Assembly: GCA_020744425.1 (NCBI GenBank)
Contig: JAGMUV010000056.1
Span: 62,001 to 126,000 of the forward strand
DNA from: Dactylonectria macrodidyma
Lineage: Eukaryota; Ascomycota; Sordariomycetes; Hypocreales; Nectriaceae
Length of the DNA stretch: 64,000 bases
Direction: 5' to 3'
The notes beneath the pieces are model-generated. The model worked only from the letters and a program-made list of their open reading frames with translations, was not told where the DNA came from and searched no databases. Positions 32,243 to 44,194 of this stretch are shown here, in pieces (positions within the stretch are counted from its first letter, which is position 1; every line of letters starts with the position of its first letter). Made by a program: the position numbers and the translations under genes.

Positions 32243-33303
32243 ATGGCGCTCGAAGTAACCGGAAATGCTCAGAACCCCTTTATTCAAGTTGCGGTTCTCC
32301 TTCACATGCTCGACCCCGTCCGTGGTGAGCCCATAGCGCATAGCCTCGATCGAGATCCTAACGAAATCGAAACCCCGCGAGAACGTCTTCTCAAACGAAA
32401 GTTTCTTGAATCTTTCGCCCTCATTTGCGCGATACGAAAAGACGGCGATACAGTTTCCGCAGCATGTATGGAAGAGGGAATGCCGGAGGGAACAGTTGTT
32501 CGCGTAGCAAGCAACCATGGCGTTTCAGAGTCAACCTTGCAGGGGCTCCGGAACTTGATGGATATTTTGAATAATGTTGCCAGCGGAAGTGAGTAAGGAT
32601 TGATATCAGGCCCGTTGCTCTTGGTGACCTTATATGCTACAGCGTTCAATCCGTCCGCCGGAGAAAGCGAGGTTCTTACTAGGATCATCCAACTGGATAT
32701 TGCGAAAATTCGGTCATATCTAAAAGAACTCCGCAGTGTTAATGACATTCATGAGGAATCTGTTATCGGCCTAGAGTCAAGGATGGCAGGTTCGACGTGC
32801 TCTCCCAGTAACCAGTCCCCGTTCGAGACATTCGCGAAATGGTTTGCAAATATTCTTGCGATAAAAGCCCTGCCTGCGGACTCCACTCCCGAGAGCCTTG
32901 TTGATCACATTCTCTGGGCCCTGGAGGCTAAACGGACCCACTTGACGTGCCTGAGGACCGCCTTCTCTGCAGACAAACACAATTTACCCCGGTGGATCTA
33001 CGCCATCTTCAAGTTAGGGAGATACGCAATTGCTGCAAGAGCATTGCTCCAACTCGCTTCGGAGGTCCCTTCTCTGTTTAGCCCAATGCTTGCGGAGCCC
33101 GTAACTGCCCCCGCAAGAACACAGTTCGGCTTTTCACAAGGCGAAATGCCTCTCACTTATGTTCTGCGCAGAATCGTTGGCAGTCGCGAAGAGGAATATG
33201 TCTCTCGCCTAGCTCGTGTCTGGAACGTGCCGGACCCAGAGACCCATTTCCGCAATGCATGCTCCCTGAATTTATCTGTCCACGCCGAGGTGCAGCTTAT
33301 CAC
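32243..33303 (+). pseudogene. OTT_1508-like deaminase-domain gene, cut by a Helitron fragment
   Basis: Exon 1 is 32243-32588 (MALEVTGNAQNPFIQVAVLL...), a 54-nt intron lies at 32589-32642, and exon 2 runs from 32643 (FNPSAGESEVLTRIIQL...). The protein is mainly helical and ends with LNLSVHAEVQLIT. The HAE motif at the end of a long helical region is the first zinc-binding motif of the fungal OTT_1508-like deaminase family; the second motif (CxxC) should follow but is replaced at about 33303 by Helitron sequence in the opposite orientation. The remaining frame adds only 13 foreign residues before a stop. Without its second zinc motif it cannot be a working deaminase. Family assignment is from the motif and overall pattern. 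Confidence 0.6.
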
Positions 33304-34430
33304 GGTCGGGTGCTGGACGTCACGTTCGACAGGATCTGACACCTGACGACTCGGCACGTCAGATTCACGAAGCTGCCGAAGGACGTCGGCGGCGAGGACG
33401 ATGCGTTTCCGCATTGGCGCATCCAGTTTGGTAGCGTAGTTCGTGATGTAAAACACCATGGCCAGGCCCTTGGTCCTCGTCAAGATCATCGAGATGTCGT
33501 GGTTGTGGTGGAGACCGACCGCCATGGCTTTGTTATACCGGTTAACCAGCGGGTGGTTTCGCCGGACCTTGAGCAGGCCCTCCTCCGAGAATCCTGTCTC
33601 GTCGACGATCTTCCAAGGCGCTTTGAACCGACAAGCTGTCCGTCTGTACTTATCCGCACCCTGTTCAGCAAGTCCCTTTAGAGAATACTTGAGACAGGTG
33701 TATGTGTGGGAGTGTACCTGGCAACAGTACGCGATGAAGTTAGACTCGTCGTCGAAAGACGCGGTGAGAGACTCGGTGCTGCTCATCATCTCCTCAACCG
33801 GGTGGATTGGCTTCCTCTCCTGTCGGACAACCTTTCCAGCCGTCTCGTTTAGGCACTCATGAAAGACCGAGTCCACGTACCGAGTCACTTGGGCGCGGTA
33901 CTCTTCCGCTTCAAGGTCGGCCAGGTCGTCAATCAGGGACGGCAACTGCATGTTGCCGTGCAACCAGAGGAGTCCATGCAAGTGCAGGCTGCCTCGATCG
34001 TTCGTCTCCACCGTTGCGTAGTAATGACTGACCTTGCCAAAAGCCGATTCTTGGCCTGTTCTGACGTATCTTTCGAAGAACAGAGAGACTTCTCTGTGGA
34101 AGAAGATGGCGGAGCTGACCGGATCCATGGTACTGAGGGCGATTCTGTCGTATCTCCCACGAAGATCGGCTAATAGGCTCCTTGCGGTGTCGTAATCGTG
34201 GAGCCTGTGGATGGAGAGCCACATTTTCACCGGGTTGTTGATGTCGTTGGGGCTAATGGTAAACCAAATCAAGGGCATGCCCGTCCAAATGTCAAGTGCT
34301 TGTACCTTCCTCCGCATGAGTATACTACGGCATGCGCCTGTTGTGAAATGTCTTTGAGCCGTGGCGATGTTTAACTGGACCTGACTACGCCCACACACTT
34401 TGTGTATACTATGTTTAATCACCTTAATAA
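33304..34430 (-). pseudogene. Helitron Rep (HUH endonuclease) domain fragment
   Basis: The minus-strand frame reads GACRSILMRRKVQALDIWTG, PLIWFTISPNDINNPVKMWL, then ETNDRGSLHLHGLLWLHGN (HUH motif, two His around a hydrophobic residue), HSHTYTCLKYSLKG (candidate catalytic Tyr region), and KGLAMVFYITNYATKLDAPM. This is the Helitron_like_N/Rep domain that nicks DNA for rolling-circle transposition. It is open for about 370 residues and well preserved, but lacks the N-terminal part (decays past 34430) and the whole helicase. The left boundary lies inside the deaminase gene without a CTRR end, so it is a truncation, not a natural terminus. Confidence 0.85.
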
Positions 34431-34574
34431 GGGGTATATACCTAATATGTAACTATAAGTATCATTGATTTGTGTTGAATTGAAGCTTTTATGACATGAT
34501 GTAATTGGTAGGGTTGGGAGTCGACCTTGCGAAACATTATGGTTACCGCAAAATTGTATAGTAGCGAAGCATCA

Positions 34575-34691
34575 ACCCAATTGCCAAGTTTTAGTCCCGG
34601 GCCTGGAATACTGGAGGCAGAGGACGGCGACTTTGGCAGACAGGTCGATGATTGCGATGACGCTTGCAGCGAGCCCCACAGCATCGGCCAT
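34575..34691 (-). pseudogene. N-terminal relic of a fungal STAND/ankyrin protein
   Basis: From the minus-strand ATG at 34691: MADAVGLAASVIAIIDLSA followed by KVAVLCLQYS. This is the common start of a fungal NLR N-terminal helical domain (MAE-(A/V)-(L/I)-GLAASI-(I/V)-A-(I/V)-(I/V)-DLSAKV). The frame then degenerates. Only the first exon-like piece is left. Confidence 0.5.
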
Positions 34692-34699
34692 GGTACGCG

Positions 34700-35863
34700 A
34701 TAACGCACTGATGGTCAGGGAGGGAGTTTCGCTGAAGTCAAGTTCGCGCTTTAACAGCCCGAGTGATGAAGGAGGGGATCTAGCAACGGTACTAAGGTGA
34801 GTGCCCGACGAGGCTGTACCGTGGCTGAGTTACGGCTTAGACTTCCGCCGAAGAGGCAGAAGCGCTTTTGTGCATTTCGCAATGATTGGCCCGACACAGT
34901 ACATCGCTATTTTAGGAGAGAGGCAACGGCTGATAGTGAAAATGAGCACAAGAATATGTTCTATGGAGGCGCTTGCTCCCGTCGATATCTGCGGTCAGCA
35001 GTCTCCTGGCGCTGCTGTGGAGCATAGCGCGTCGCGGACGCGTTGGGTCGCTTACTACTTCGTGGGCGGCTAGAGGGTGTGGCACGCGTAGGACGATCGT
35101 CAGAGCCTGTCCCAGATTAGTGGGCACGGGACGGGTCGCTCGGCCCTGGGCTCTTACTGGCTACCAATCAGCCACGAAGTGTTCGGCATTCCAAGAGTGT
35201 ACTGAGAAGGTAACCAGCTGAAATCTAAGTAAAGCTATAATAGCGGTAGTCTGCAGATCTCAACATAGGAGGGGCCATGATAAATTGTATCCACCACCAT
35301 AACCACTAGCAGCCGGGAGTCCAAGCCATCCTAGAACAGAGAGCACAAGGTGTCTTCAAACGCATGCGCCAGATGAAACACCAGGCATCCGTTTAGACGA
35401 AGCATCATATATGAACAACTAACCTCTGGTCTGTTCTTGCATACTTGAAGTCCACTATTGTCCTCTTGGTCGATGTACCTGCCCCCCGCAGACCAAAGCT
35501 TGAACCTTTACTAGCGCCCAAGGATATCCGTCCCGTAAGACGCGACGCGGTTCACCCGCGTCTGTCACCACCTCAGCCACGTGGCTGAAATTCCGCTCAG
35601 AACTCGGCAGACGTTGGCTGGGTCTCTACGGTTCCCCTCCCACTCACTCTCTCAGGCCAACAGACAGAGAGTCAGCCCCCGTGCGGCTGACACCGCGTTG
35701 CCTCAGCGGCAGTCCTTAGCACATGACCATCGCCTGGGTCCTCCATACCCGATGCTGGTGACGATCTCCAACTAAGCTTTCGGACAACTACGAGCACGAC
35801 GGAGATCATTCTGCCTTTCTGCCTCGCCAAATCCACTAACGCTGGACCGCTCACCGCAACACC
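34700..35863. other. Intergenic and promoter region of the patatin NLR
   Basis: No gene recognised. Bases 35250-35863 directly precede the start codon at 35864 and presumably hold the promoter and 5' leader. Confidence 0.4.
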
Positions 35864-38800
35864 ATGCCCGGCAATGACATTCGCTTACTTGCCCTCGACG
35901 GCGGCGGAGTCCGCGGCCTGTCCTCGCTGATGATTCTACAAAATCTCATGAGTACCATCGACTCCGACTCCCCGCCTAAGCCATGCGATTACTTCGACAT
36001 GATCTGCGGCACCAGCACCGGCGGCCTGATCGCTATCATGCTGGGGCGCCTGAGGATGACGGTTGACGAATGCATCACTGCATACACATCCTTGTCCGAC
36101 AAGGTGTTCGAGAAGAAGAGCCACAGGGTCAAGATCAACGGCCAGTTACAGGGCAGATTTGATACTGTGGCGCTGGAGCAGGCAGTCAAGCAGATCCTGG
36201 TGGACAATGGCCACAGCGAAGACGCGCTTCTTAAAGATCCCTCCAAAACAGCTTGCAAAGTGTGAGTTTCTGACTCCCTCATTTCCTTACGGCAGGGCTA
36301 ACCGACAAGCTTCGTGTGCGCGACGAGCAAAGAAACCGGAGACACGGTGTGCCTAACGAGCTACCGTCCCCGCGGACTGGCTCACCTATATGACTCAACC
36401 AAGATATGGCAAGCCTGTCGGGCGACATCTGCTGCGACCACCTTCTTCGATCCAATCGCCATTGGGCCCTTTCAAGAGCAGTTCGTTGACGGTGCCCTGG
36501 GAGCGAATAACCCCGTATACTCGCTTTGGAACCAGGCGCAGGATGTCTGGGCTGACCAGCTGCGGGGCAGTCTTCGGTGCCTGGTGTCGATCGGTACGGG
36601 CGTGCCCGCCTTGACGCCCGTGCGTGATGATGTCCTAGGCATCGGGGCCACCTTGAAGAAGCTCGCGACAGAAACAGAGACGACGGCGGAGCAGTTTCGC
36701 CGCGATAAATCCAGCCTCGACGACGAAGGCCGCTACTATCGCTTCAATGTCGCCCGCGGTCTCGAGGATGTCGGCCTGGAAGAGTCGAGGAAGCAGCGCG
36801 AGATTGCGGCGGCGACCGGACGTTACGTCGCGTCACAGGACGTGTTTAGACAGATGAAGGAATGCGCAAATGGCCTTGCGAGGAAGCACTGTTAGTTAAT
36901 CCTAGTCGCTGCAAGTTCCTATATTACGTTCCCACCTCCCGTCGCAGTGTCGCTAATCCATCGTCGCAAGACTTCGGGTCCTATAAGACACCCTTCAGCC
37001 TGGACGGTGTACCCGCGTCGAGCAACTTCGTCGACAGGCCGTCCGATACCGCCGATCTGGAGAAATACCTTCTCCCCCGCCGATCGCATTCCCGACAGAC
37101 AAGGAAGGTCTTCGTGCTGCACGGACTCGGCGGCGTCGGAAAGACACAGCTAGCCATCGATTTCGCTCGGCATCACCAGGCTACGTTCAGCTCGGTCTTC
37201 TGGCTTGACGGCAGGTCGGAGGACCGCCTCAGAGGGAGCATTGCCGGCTGCGTCAACCGGATCCCCAAAGGGCAAATTCTCAGCACAGGCCAGAACCAGT
37301 CCGAGGCTCACGGCAAGGACGATCTCGATGCCGCCGTCGCGAGCGTGATGGAGTGGCTTGCGCGGCCTGACAACGGCGACTGGCTGTTGATATTCGACAA
37401 TGTCGACCAAGACCACGAGCAAGGCGGCGTGACAGGCGCATACGATCTGAGACGCTACCTGCCCGGCGATCACGGGGCAATACTGGTCACGACGCGGCTT
37501 TCGCGCCTTGCGCAGCTAGGCGAGTCCAGGCGGTTGGCCAAGGTTGATTTAAGTCTTAGCAGGATTATTTTTGGGAAATGGTATGGCGGCGAACTCGGTG
37601 AGTCTTGGTGGCCTCGCACGTCAACTGCAATATGATGTAATCTTACCTCGTGCCAGGCTCGGACTGTGATCAGCTCCTCGAGTTGCTAGATGGCCTACCC
37701 CTGGCGCTGGCGCAAGCCGCCTCGTACCTCCGGGAAAAGGGGATCGACGTAACGACGTACGTGCAGATATACAAACACCAGTGGGACGAGCTGATGGGTT
37801 CCCGCGATGCATCGAGCCGCCCACTTCTAGATTACGAGCAGGGAAGCATTGCAACGACGTGGATGGTTTCGTTCAAGGAGATTGAGAAAAAAAGCACCGA
37901 TGCCGCCAGTCTGTTGCGACTCTGGGCCTTTCTTGACAACAAGCAGCTGTGGCACGGTCTACTTGGAGCGGCGGGAAGGGCAGACCGGTGGCCCGCTTGG
38001 CTCAGGGAGATGGCTCGCAAAGAAGTGCGATTCCTGGACTCTATTGGCCTGCTACTCCGGTACTCGATGGTCGAAACCCAGGAAGGATCGACAGGCAGCT
38101 ACTCCATGCACCCGGTGGTGCACAGGTGGGCGTCGTTCCTGGATGGCGACCAGCAGAAACACGAGTCGGCAAGGCTGGCGCTCGTGGTGGTTGGTTCCTC
38201 GGTGCTGACGCGAGAATCGAAGGAGTATTGGGTCTTCCAGCAGAAGCTTCTCCCGCACGCGGAGAGGTGCGCAGAATGGATGCGAGAGGCACTCTCGGAC
38301 GCGGGTGTTTGGTATATTGGCGATGAACTGGTGATGTTCTCGTTACATATGCTAGGGATCCTCTACTCAGATCAAGGCAAGTTCAAGGAGGCAGAGGAGA
38401 TGTATGAGCGGGCGCTAGAAGGCAAAGAGAAGGCGCTTGGACCTCATCATCCATCGACTCTCAACACAGTCAACAGCTTAGGTCTTCTCTACTCAGACCA
38501 AGGCAAGTTCAAGAAGGCAGAGGAGATGTATGAGCGGGCGCTAGATGGCTACGAGAAGGCGCTTGGACCTCATCATACATCGACTCTCGACACAGTCCAC
38601 AACTTGGGTCTCCTCTACAAGGACCAAGGCAAGTTCAAGGAGGCAGAGGAGATGTATGAGCGAGCGCTAGAAGGCAAGGAGAAGGCGCTTGGACCTCATC
38701 GCACATCGACTCTCGACACGGTCAACAACTTGGGAAACCTCTACTCGGACCAAGGCCAGATCAAGGAGGCGGAGGAGATGTATGAGCGGGCGCTAGAAGG

Positions 38801-40307
38801 CTACGAGAAGGCGCTTGGACCTTATCACACATCGACTCTCAGTACAGTCAACAACTTAGGAAACCTCTACAACCACCAAGGCAAGTTCAAGGAGGCAGAG
38901 GAGATGTATGAGCGGGCGCTAGAAGGCAAGGAGGAGGCGCTTGGACCTCATCATACATCGACTCTCGACACGGTCCACAACTTGGGGAGCCTCTACAACC
39001 ACCAAGGCAAGTTCAAGGAAGCAGAGGAGATGTATAGGCGAGCGCTAGAAGGCAAGGAGAAGGCGCTTGGACCTCATCATACATCGACTCTTAGAACAGT
39101 CAACAACTTGGGAAACCTCTACAACCACCAAGGCAAGTTCAAGGAGGCAGAGGAGATGTATGAGCGGGCGCTAGAAGGCAATGAGGAGGCGCTTGGACCT
39201 TATCACATATTGACTCTTAACACGGTCCACAACTTGGGGATCCTCTACAACCACCAAGGCAAGTTCAAGGAGGCAGAGGAGATGTATGAGCGAGCGCTAG
39301 AAGGCAAGGAGAAGGCGCTTGGACCTCATCACACATCGACTCTCAGTACAGTCAACAACTTGGGAAACCTCTACTCAGACCAAGGTAAGTTCAAAGAGGC
39401 AGAGGAGATGTATGAGCAGGCGCTAGAAGGCAGAGAGAAGGCGCTTGGACCTCATCACACATCGACTCTTGACTCAGTTCACTGCTTAGGAATCCTCTAT
39501 AAGGACCAAGGCAAGTTCAAGAAGGCGGAGGAGATGTATGATCGGGCACTAGAAGGCTACGAGAAGGCGCTTGGACCTCATCATACATCGACTCTCGACA
39601 CAGTCAACAACTTGGGGATCCTCTACTCAGACCAAGGCAAGTTCAAGGAGGCGGAGGAGATGTATGAGCGGGCGCTAGAAGGCAAGGAGGAGGCACTTGG
39701 ACCTCACCATACATCGACTCTCGACACGGTCAACAACTTAGGAAGCCTCTACTCAGACCAAGGCCAGATCAAGGAGGCGGAGGAGATGTATGGGCGAGCG
39801 CTAGAAGGCAGCGAGAAGGCGCTTGGACCTCATCATATATCGACTCTTAGTACAGTCAATAACTTAGGAAACCTCTACTCGGACCAAGGCAAGTTCAAGG
39901 AGGCGGAGGAGATGTATAAGCGGGCGCTAGAAGGCAAGGAGGAGGCGCTTGGACCTCACCATACATCGACTCTCGACACAGTCAACAACTTAGGTCTCCT
40001 CTATAAGGACCAAGGCAAGTTCAAAGAGGCAGAGGAGATGTATGAGCGGGCGCTAGAAGGCAGAGAGAAGGCACTTGGACCTTATCACACATCGACTCTG
40101 GACTCAGTTCACTGCTTAGGAATCCTCTACTCAGACCAAGGCAAGTTCAAGAAGGCGGAGGAGATGTATGATCGGGCACTACATGGTTTCCAAACAGCCC
40201 TGGGACCCAACCATCCCAAATCATCTATGGTAATGCGCAACATAGAATCTTTACAAGGCATCTGCTCTCTTCAAGGCAGAGCTGCACATCCTGGTAGATT
40301 AGATTGA
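35864..40307 (+). CDS. Patatin-like phospholipase-NB-ARC-TPR NLR, intact
   Basis: Exons 35864-36261, 36310-36894, 36948-37597 and 37657-40307 join in frame to 1427 residues. The second donor is GTTAAT at 36895, chosen because it avoids an in-frame TAG and restores phase. The patatin domain has the oxyanion loop ALDGGGVRGLSS (residue about 10), nucleophile elbow GTSTGG (Ser about 51) and the catalytic Asp in VDGALGANNP (about 193). NB-ARC: LHGLGGVGKTQLAIDF (about 385), WLLIFDNVDQD (Walker B), GAILVTTRLS, LDGLPLALAQAASYL and MHPVVHRW (MHD-like). Then 15 TPRs of exactly 42 residues (about 777-1406). Patatin-NLRs in fungi are implicated in incompatibility and regulated cell death, with the lipase as effector and the TPR array as sensor; here that is inferred. 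All catalytic residues are present and no break is seen. Confidence 0.93.
38352..40241 (+). repeat. Fifteen tandem 126-bp TPR-coding units
   Basis: Unit starts are exactly 126 bp apart from 38352 to 40116 with no indel. Each encodes LGxLYxxQGKFKEAEEMYER followed by ALEGxEKALGPHHTSTLxTV and two more residues. Differences concentrate at a few codons: residue 3 (Ile, Leu, Asn, Ser), residues 6-7 (Ser-Asp, Lys-Asp, Asn-His), the residue after ALEG (Lys, Tyr, Asn, Arg, Ser), the residue after STL (Asp, Ser, Asn, Arg), and the last two. Confidence 0.97.
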
Positions 40308-40959
40308 GGTTGAACAAGCACTGAGAAATGAGACCGGGGCTACCAGACTTTTCTAGAGATTGTCATTGAATAGCTCCATACAAAAGCCCATAGAGATCTT
40401 GATTATGTCTTATCAATTCCCCTGCTTGTACGCAAACGGATGTTTTTCTTCTCCGTGTGGTTTTACTGTAGTGAGGCAGACGTTCCCAGCCCAGCTTCGA
40501 CGCTCTCCCTGCCTGCCCTGTCCGTATCACCCTGCATATCCGTTTCTGTCTCCGTCCCAAGGATCTCTTTCAAGTCTTCTATAATATGTAGAAAGCTATG
40601 TCCGAACTCCGACAGAGCCTTAAGACGGTCTGCGTTGGTAGAACGCGTTGCTCCCACTGGTATTGCCCTGTGGTCTTGATGAATTATCAAGGGCGATTGG
40701 GAGAGCGAGATCTTTCACAGCCTAGCCTTAAGCCTAACTAGGAACTTTCTCAGGAACTTTTTCAAAGGAACTTTCTCAATAGGTGAAGATTTCCATTTAA
40801 AGATACCGGTACATAAAGCTTAGAAACGTCCCCCGAGTAATATAATAAAGTAATAACGTAATGGTGGAATCTAACATGCCATACCTATATGAGGTACAGA
40901 CATGTAGGACAGAGTTGGTCTTGGTTACGTAACTTCTTGTCAAAACATCTAGTTGTTCT
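40308..40959. other. Intergenic; one possible short minus-strand ORF
   Basis: A minus frame at 40463-40690 (ADRLKALSEFGHSFLHIIED...) has protein-like, helical composition but no known motif. It could be a fragment of a larger lost gene. Confidence 0.3.
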
Positions 40960-41633
40960 TCAAGATGTGTTTTCCTGGCTCGCCTCTACTCGCTTCCTGT
41001 TCTGCTCCTCCAAAAGTCCCAGTTGTTCCCGGAAGAGCTGGAGCGCCTTTTGTATCCCTGGTGTAACCGGCCGCCCCGACGCAGTTCTCGAGGTGTTGCC
41101 ATCCCTTTTCGACCCCTTTGACTGTTTCTTTTGGATCTTTCCTGACTTTTGAGGCTCCTTGGCAGATTGAGTTGACTTTCTCGCATTGCGCCTTCCCCGA
41201 GGCTTCTGAGTTGGGCTGGTGCCACGACCAGGCCCTCGAAGGGACTCGAATTGGAGAGCTGAAGGAAAATCTTCATAACTCGTGGGGCTGTTCATTTCAG
41301 TTAGAGTCTCAGGGTCTTCACCGTTTGGAAAGAACTCAGACCCCCATCCTTTCTCGCTAGAACAGTCACCCCTAGGAGACTGATGGTGACAGGTATTGCC
41401 CTGAGCATGAACGACATGGCCTGCACTTTCGGTCAGAAGCGTTCTCGTAAAAGCCCAGTAGAAAACCAACCTGAACTATCTTCACCGCCAGGAACGACGG
41501 GATTTAGACCGGTGGGAGTGTTCGTCGGAAGACTAGTATTGTGCTTTTCGAGAGGCATGTGTTTCGAGGTGATTTGCTCCCTCTCAGGATGCTCGTACAG
41601 AGAAGGGCTGTCGCCCAGAATAGGCGAAGACAT
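40960..41633 (-). CDS. Hypothetical basic, low-complexity protein (two exons)
   Basis: The ATG at 41633 gives MSSPILGDSPSLYEHPEREQ. A 50-nt intron (41421-41470, donor GTTGGT, branch-like CTGAC, acceptor GCAG) joins SSG to HVVHAQGN in frame, and the second exon ends at 40960; total about 207 residues. The C-terminal half is rich in Lys/Arg/Gln/Ser, suggesting a nuclear or nucleic-acid-binding protein, and ends in a short helical segment (IQKALQLFREQLGLLEEQNR). No known domain. The clean intron supports a real gene. It lies between the patatin NLR and a dispersed repeat. Confidence 0.5.
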
Positions 41634-41904
41634 TTGTAAGTATAAAACCCAGAAGATGAAGTCTAGGAGACGGTAGGGTGGGAGGATTTAGAAGAAATGG
41701 GGAGACACCGTGAATTTGTGTTCTCCTGGGTCGAGCTAAGCCCAGGAACAAAGCCCCCGAGTCAAGCAGGGCAGCCTGCACGAAGCCGGTGTGTCACACA
41801 TGTGATGGCGTGAACCCGGAAGGAGGTTGCTTTAGCCTGGCTACATAGCCATGCCCAACCAGGCAGCATAGAGATACAAAGAGGGATATTTGCTACTTGC
41901 GGAA

Positions 41905-42720
41905 AGGATCATGACATGGCGATGCTACTTGATATAATGAGGTAGCCCCCGCAAGATGGTCAAGCCTCCTCGCACAGCCATTTTGTTTTGCATCCTGAGC
42001 CCGTTGATGACGACATCTTCACCACTTCAGGGGCTGCTGTATCCAAGCCGGTCTGACATCCCTGGGCGTAGGTTAGTATCCGCATCTATCACCGACCCCT
42101 GAGTCGGCTAACCAGCTGAAAGATTCTTCACCCCCCATGATTCCTACCACACCTCTGATTCCTATCACACCTCGCTTGGATGACCATGTCGGCGTTGCCC
42201 TGAACCGTAGGTCTCTCCGTGGTGTTGGTCTGCCAGATCGGCACGACAAGGGCAGGTTTTGCGATCATTGATCTATGCCTCAGCTCTGGCGGCCTCCTTT
42301 AACCATTCTGCCTGTCAAGGGTGGGAGCAGCTGATAGTAAGATACACTCTCTACTCCACACCTCCCCAGCATGCAGTGTAGACCAACACCCCCATGGACA
42401 GATAACACGAGTGCTCTGCAAGGTAAAAGGGGCTTGGACCCCAACCTTCCAGAGTTTATGGAAGAATAGGGGCAATGATTTCTTGGGAACTTTCCCTGTT
42501 CCCTCGGCAAGCTCTTAGAGCAAAGTCCGAAGCGGCAGCTGTTGCATGCCCCAGCTAACAGACACCGCAGCACCACCTCGGAGAAGTGGCCCATAACGAT
42601 CGTACGCCATTGTGCGACTAACGGGTCCTCATGTAAGACCTTGTTGCAGGCTTTTGGATCCGCTGAGGGCTGAGTCCGGCCAGACTGCCCGAATGTTCCC
42701 CAAAACTATACGAGAAGTCT
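41905..42720. repeat. Dispersed repeat, copy 2
   Basis: Same-order relative of 3780-4175, longer on the right. The segment 42655-42715 ('cgctgagggctgagtccggccagactgcccgaatg') also matches 44583-44640 of copy 3. Confidence 0.7.
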
Positions 42721-42920
42721 CGTCGCTGAAACCTGCTTCGTCAGCGGCAAAAACTCTCTTTGTAATCCTGAGATGGGCGAGACATTTTCGGGACATAATG
42801 CGAAGGCACAGTCACCTTGGGAATAGCTTTGGTCTGGGTTATACTTTAATAGAAATGAAGAAGTTGAATGCAGTTTAGAGATATGTCCATACATAGCCGA
42901 TTTGTAGTAATATATTCATA

Positions 42921-43130
42921 TTATATCTCCTCTCCTCTATGCTGACGGCGGATTAGTCCAGCCTGATAAATTGCCCACACGCAAGCTATATTAAACTCCT
43001 TATTATATGTATCCAATTCATCTTGTGACAAAGAAACCATCTCCTCCACCGATAGCATGTTAATGTCACCGTCAGAGTCTAGGAATCTCCATGAAAACTT
43101 CCCGATCACTCCAGTGACGGCTTCGTTCAT
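42921..43130 (-). CDS. Short hypothetical ORF, probably part of a decayed gene
   Basis: A 69-residue frame: IGKFSWRFLDSDGDINMLSV followed by EEMVSLSQDELDTYNKEF. Composition is protein-like. Further minus-strand fragments lie upstream at 43232-43466 and 43484-43966, so these may be exons or pieces of one gene. No family recognised. Confidence 0.25.
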   Translation of the reverse strand: MNEAVTGVIGKFSWRFLDSDGDINMLSVEEMVSLSQDELDTYNKEFNIACVWAIYQAGLIRRQHRGEEI

Positions 43131-44194
43131 GTCTAGTTTATCTATGCAAATAGTTAACCTAGCTCAGTGTCTATTGCGGAGAGCACACAAACTTGTCCGT
43201 GCCATTTTGGGTGGAGGCTGGCGTTTCCTTGTCACAGCGCGGGATCGCGATCTTCGTAGAGCCTGGATGGTCTCGGCATTCGACTAAGCCTCACTCGCTT
43301 TCCACGTCGGCGTCCTAATTCGTTTTGAAACTCTAACAGAGATGCTGGTCGGCTGTCTTGAGCTTGCAGATGCAGGATCCAGTTGCGGTTGATGGAGTTG
43401 CGATTCTGACCGCATCTCTGTGAATTCCACCACTGATCCAACTTCTCTCTCTTGAGGATGATCCATAATATCTAGACTTCAGTTTAGTAAAGTCCTATCC
43501 GAGTCCATTTAACACTTACCTTTCTATCGGCTGTCGGATCACTTGCCAACTCAATATAATTCTCCGTAATGTTAAAGGTACCCGACAGATCTTGAGGGGA
43601 ACTCGGCGATAGCTGGGTGGAGGTTTGTAGACAAGGGACAATGGGGTACCAAGAAATGGAGTTTGAGGTTAAGAGATGGGGAAAAGGAGAAGGTACAAGT
43701 GTCCATTTAAGTAATCTAACGGAGAACTTTACGCTGGAAATCCCGTAGCCACTGTGTCGAGAAGGTTCGAATGTTGATTCACCCACCTCTACATCCCCTA
43801 AATGAAGAGGAAGCCAACAGTTAGGCCTCCCACCAACCCAATATCCACCGACTCTCCTTCCATCACATTCAATACACCCCTGACCCCAACCTCTAGTATT
43901 CGTTCTCTTACTGAGAGGCCCTCTATTATTGGTAGCGACAGGGCTAATTGTCACCGACCGGCGCATCCTGAGACAGACTCCTCCTCAAAATGCACCTCAT
44001 GTATGCACGGATCAAACCCACACCGTAGAGTTCTCGGGGCTGTGTACCACCCTTGGATCCTAAGCAAGGGTTTAGTTGACTAGAATCATCTTCTTCGGCT
44101 TTCGACATAGTTCCTGGAGGTACTTGGCTGGTGAAGAGGTGGTCTCGATGGCTGAGCCGTTGATGTGAGCTGAGAACGAGACCCATACCCCCTT

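Noticed and set aside
36891..36947. Intron starting at the GTTAGT donor at 36891 in the patatin gene
   Set aside because: That donor has a better consensus but leaves the wrong phase for the NB-ARC exon; the donor four bases later joins both domains in frame.
37949..38326. Overlapping ORFs in other frames of the patatin NLR
   Set aside because: No motifs; the main frame carries NB-ARC and TPR signatures throughout.
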